This document shows, piece after piece, positions 61,613 through 64,000 of a DNA stretch of 64,000 bases. Origin of the DNA: Agapetus fuscipes (Eukaryota > Arthropoda > Insecta > Trichoptera > Glossosomatidae); the NCBI GenBank assembly GCA_951799405.1, contig OX637354.1:1922001-1986000 (forward strand). Direction: 5' to 3'. The position numbers and the translations under genes are program-made. The notes below the pieces were generated by a model. It worked only from the letters and a program-made list of their open reading frames with translations. It had not been told where the DNA came from and searched no databases. Position 1 is the first letter of the stretch. Each line of letters starts with the position of its first letter.

Positions 61613-62334
61613 CCTCTCACTATCTAAGTATATATTTAATATCCATCTATTACACTTATATATATTGGTATACTGCGCCGAGCGCAGATGGCTCCCTGCG
61701 AAATACGCGTCATGGAGGCTTTCCCGTCACGCACATTAGCTTCAGTAACATCGAAATTCTGGGGAGGGGGGGTTCCTTAGAGTCATGCAATAGCCTCTGA
61801 TCTGGAGGACTTTCTTTTCTTTGACACAAATAGAGTTACACTAGCTGATTAACTTCATCGAGAAACCTTCTGCCACCAAAAAAACATTGCAAGTGAAGAT
61901 CACCGAGTGAAGCGACTCCGCATGAGTTGCATGAACTTGGTGGGTGGAGGTGGGTCGAGTGCCTTGTTCTTCCCCTGTAGTCTTCATTTCTAGTCCACAG
62001 ATATCACGAGTCAATGGTGTCAGTGGTGTTGATGCAACGCCACAGCTCTAACAGTCCTGGGAGTGCACCGACTAACAAGGCGTTATTCAAGTGATGGAAA
62101 CCAGTGCGTTGCGAGCAAGATATGGGGGAGGTTCATCGTCACTTTTATTGTCAAACACAAATAAAGTTGAATAATAGTTTTAGGCTTGTGGCAGGACAGT
62201 TCAAATCATTCTGCCATTTATTAGTTCTGTTCACAGCCACGGGATGCCGCCCTGACTCGTGACGTAGCCATCTCAGATGTCCTTCCACGGAGACTTGATG
62301 ACGATCTCTTCCGTGCCTGACTACCTTGCTAACA
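61613..62334. other. Intergenic DNA, no gene supported
   Basis: GC content somewhat higher than flanks, but no coherent frame or repeat recognised. Confidence 0.35.
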
Positions 62335-62512
62335 GCACCCTTAGTACGAGTTGCAAAACTTGAGAAAAGTAAAGTTGACGGAAAATATCAAAGCGTGATT
62401 TCTCCCAAAATCTGCCGTTTTTGTTTCTTACACTTTGTGGTCTTAGCAAAAGAGTTACAGTGATGAAGCAAAATCAAGTTCAAGCAAACAAAAACAGCAG
62501 ATTTTGGGGGGA
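62335..62512. repeat. MITE family F partial copy
   Basis: agcacccttagtacgagttg, aaatctgccgtttttgtttc and aaaacagcagattttggggg from the 21863-22110 family; the right arm end is missing. Confidence 0.7.
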
Positions 62513-62533
62513 AAAAACAAAAAAAAAAAAATT

Positions 62534-62825
62534 AGGCTGATTTATTTGGTGAGCGCTGTTTTTGTGTGTATCACACCTAAATAGCCCTGTGCGAGCTTGG
62601 TCGTCGCTGTAGAAAGCGCCAATTCTCAAGCAAGACCCAGTTGTTGCAAGGCTGGATGGACCTTTTGATGATCGGTCTTTGGTAAAGATTTATAAATTTT
62701 TCAACCCAGCGAAGAGTAAATTTGAAAATATAAATGATATATTTTGTTGTGCTCCGCCGGGATTCGAACCCACAACCTTTCATTCACGAGTCCGAAGTGT
62801 TACCACTGGACTACGGACCGGTCAC
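62534..62825 (-). mobile_element. SINE-2 copy, minus strand, full length
   Basis: Tail ggctgatttatttggtgagc at 62535, inverse B-box gggattcgaacccacaacct at 62759, head to ctacggaccggtca at 62825. Confidence 0.88.
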
Positions 62826-62864
62826 TCATCCATATTTGTTTTTCACCGCGGTTGTTGCCGACTT

Positions 62865-62986
62865 GTCAAGTAATAGAGCGCCTGCAAAAGTGTAAGAGCG
62901 AACTTATGCGTGTCTGCTTATGGGAATGCATTTAATATGCATTTTAAACGTAATATTACATCTTTGCAATTCAGATTATAGATTGA
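62865..62986 (+). repeat. LINE family A 3' tail
   Basis: gagcgaacttatgcgtgtct, tgggaatgcatttaatatg and tttgcaattcagattatagatt. It ends directly against the exon-like segment at 62989. Confidence 0.7.
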
Positions 62987-62988
62987 AC

Positions 62989-63072
62989 CTCCCCGGTGTT
63001 GACGAAGGAGGCGATAAATTTGTTGATGCAGTTGGCGGGTTGTTGTCCTCGCGCAGCGGGCAGTTCCTACTC
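62989..63072 (-). CDS. Possible exon of an unrecognised minus-strand gene, donor edge abutted by a LINE tail
   Basis: On the minus strand an AG acceptor (gtgtgagtag) is followed by 84 GC-rich nt encoding ELPAARGQQPANCINKFIAS and then FVNTGE, before GTTCAATC. The composition and peptide contrast with the AT-rich flanks. The donor is poor because the LINE tail starts within four bases of it. Reading on reaches a stop six codons later. It could be an exon, a broken exon or a processed fragment. Confidence 0.35.
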
Positions 63073-63073
63073 A

Positions 63074-63580
63074 CACATTATAATATTACAAACAATTTAT
63101 TCAACTAATTAAAGTGTTATACAATCATACGACTACGATCATATACGTAATCTGAAGTTACTAGAACCGAGCGAGATTGTCTATGGCATTTAAACGAAAA
63201 ATAAAACTTACATTTGTCAAAAACGCTCCATGCTCTCCCTCAAATTTCATACTTCAAATTTAGGATACTATTCTCCTATTAACAGAATGTGTCGTCTTTT
63301 AAATTCTTCCTCTCATCTAGATTTATGCGGCATAAGCCTGTCTGAATTTCGTAGAGCTTTGTTTTGCTCAGGAAAGTATAGGTATTTATTTGACTGTGCT
63401 ATTATGTAATATTAATCCTTGAATTATTTTGTTTTCTTTGTTATTCTTAGTAATTACCTTGTCATAAAATTATGTAATTGGACTATCATGTCAGTTAATA
63501 AAAAAATAAAAATAATAATAAAAAACCTTACTGGCTATATTCTCTTCCTCAACACTTCCCCCCTTCTCTCATCTAATCTT
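63074..63580. other. AT-rich intergenic DNA
   Basis: No gene or repeat recognised. Confidence 0.4.
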
Positions 63581-63639
63581 ATCTCATCTAATCTAAGTTG
63601 CCAAGATATATTTACATTTAAAATTCATAATAAATGCAT

Positions 63640-64000
63640 TCCCATGAGCATTTGAGAAGCATGACAGGAAAAACTCTGAGGGATAGAGTTAGGAATGAAT
63701 GGGTAAAAAAAATAATGTAATTTGAAAGAGGATGTGAAAGTTAAAGTACAAAAGAATGTGATGAGATGGTTTGGGCGTGTGGAAAGAATGAATGATGATA
63801 GACTGACAAAGTATGCATACAAAGAAAGTGTGAAAGGAAAAAGAGGGAAGGGACGACCGAGAAAAGTATGGAGTGATCAGATTGAGGAGATTGTGAAAGA
63901 ATGGGATATACAAAGTGAGCGTAAAAGAAGAAAATGCATGAAAAAGGTGATGGATATGAATGAATTGAAAGAGGTATGTAAGGATAGGAAAAAATGGAGG
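63640..64000 (+). pseudogene. LINE family A-like RT C-terminal fragment (runs off right edge)
   Basis: HLRSMTGKTLRDRVRNEW, a frame break, MRWFGRVERMNDDRLTKYAY, GKRGKGRPRKVWSDQIEEI, and LKEVCKDRKKWR at the edge. Closest in this window to 38769-39167. The preceding 63583-63640 is an inverse family A tail fragment. Confidence 0.75.

Overview
This window is eukaryotic nuclear DNA from an arthropod, almost certainly an insect and most probably a moth or butterfly. The evidence is split genes with GT-AG introns, two pickpocket-type (DEG/ENaC) channel genes, two ecdysteroid-kinase-like (CHK/DUF1679) genes, and a dense AT-rich background of LINEs, SINEs, MITEs and a Ty3/Gypsy element. Nothing bacterial is present. 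The species cannot be named from the sequence alone.

Host genes, left to right. (1) 3279-14035 (+): the 3' six exons of a pickpocket-like channel gene; its 5' exons lie outside the window. (2) 17270-34023 (+): a second, apparently complete pickpocket-like gene of nine coding exons; every exon phase agrees and together they give 1,473 nt, a 490-residue protein. The two genes are tandem paralogues. (3) 36065-37315 (-): an uninterrupted CHK/EcKinase-like gene (416 aa). (4) 42081-44490 (+): a second EcKinase-like gene of two exons (415 aa), divergent from the first. (5) 45365-45607 (-): a C-terminal coding exon of an unrecognised gene, and a weaker exon-like stretch at 62989-63072 (-) that may belong to the same or another minus-strand gene.

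Mobile DNA makes up most of the rest. At the left edge is the 5' part of an RTE-like LINE with an open endonuclease/reverse-transcriptase frame. A complete Ty3/Gypsy element with apparently identical 915-bp LTRs sits in intron 5 of the second channel gene. There are three SINE families. SINE-1 has one tRNA-like head. SINE-2 has a tRNA-like head that, in its longest copies, is preceded by a full-length 5S rRNA-derived module. SINE-3 also has a tRNA-like head. A composite SINE-2/SINE-1 dimer occurs four times with the same junction. Several TIR elements have clear target-site duplications and are nested in one another. From about 45 kb to the right edge the window is largely a graveyard of repeats.

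The least conventional signals are: the 5S-tRNA SINE and its sharing of a 3' tail with a LINE; the amplified SINE dimer; and an array of fourteen 101-bp units, each carrying the 3' end of a channel exon together with its splice donor. I saw no evidence of a new enzymatic or defence system.
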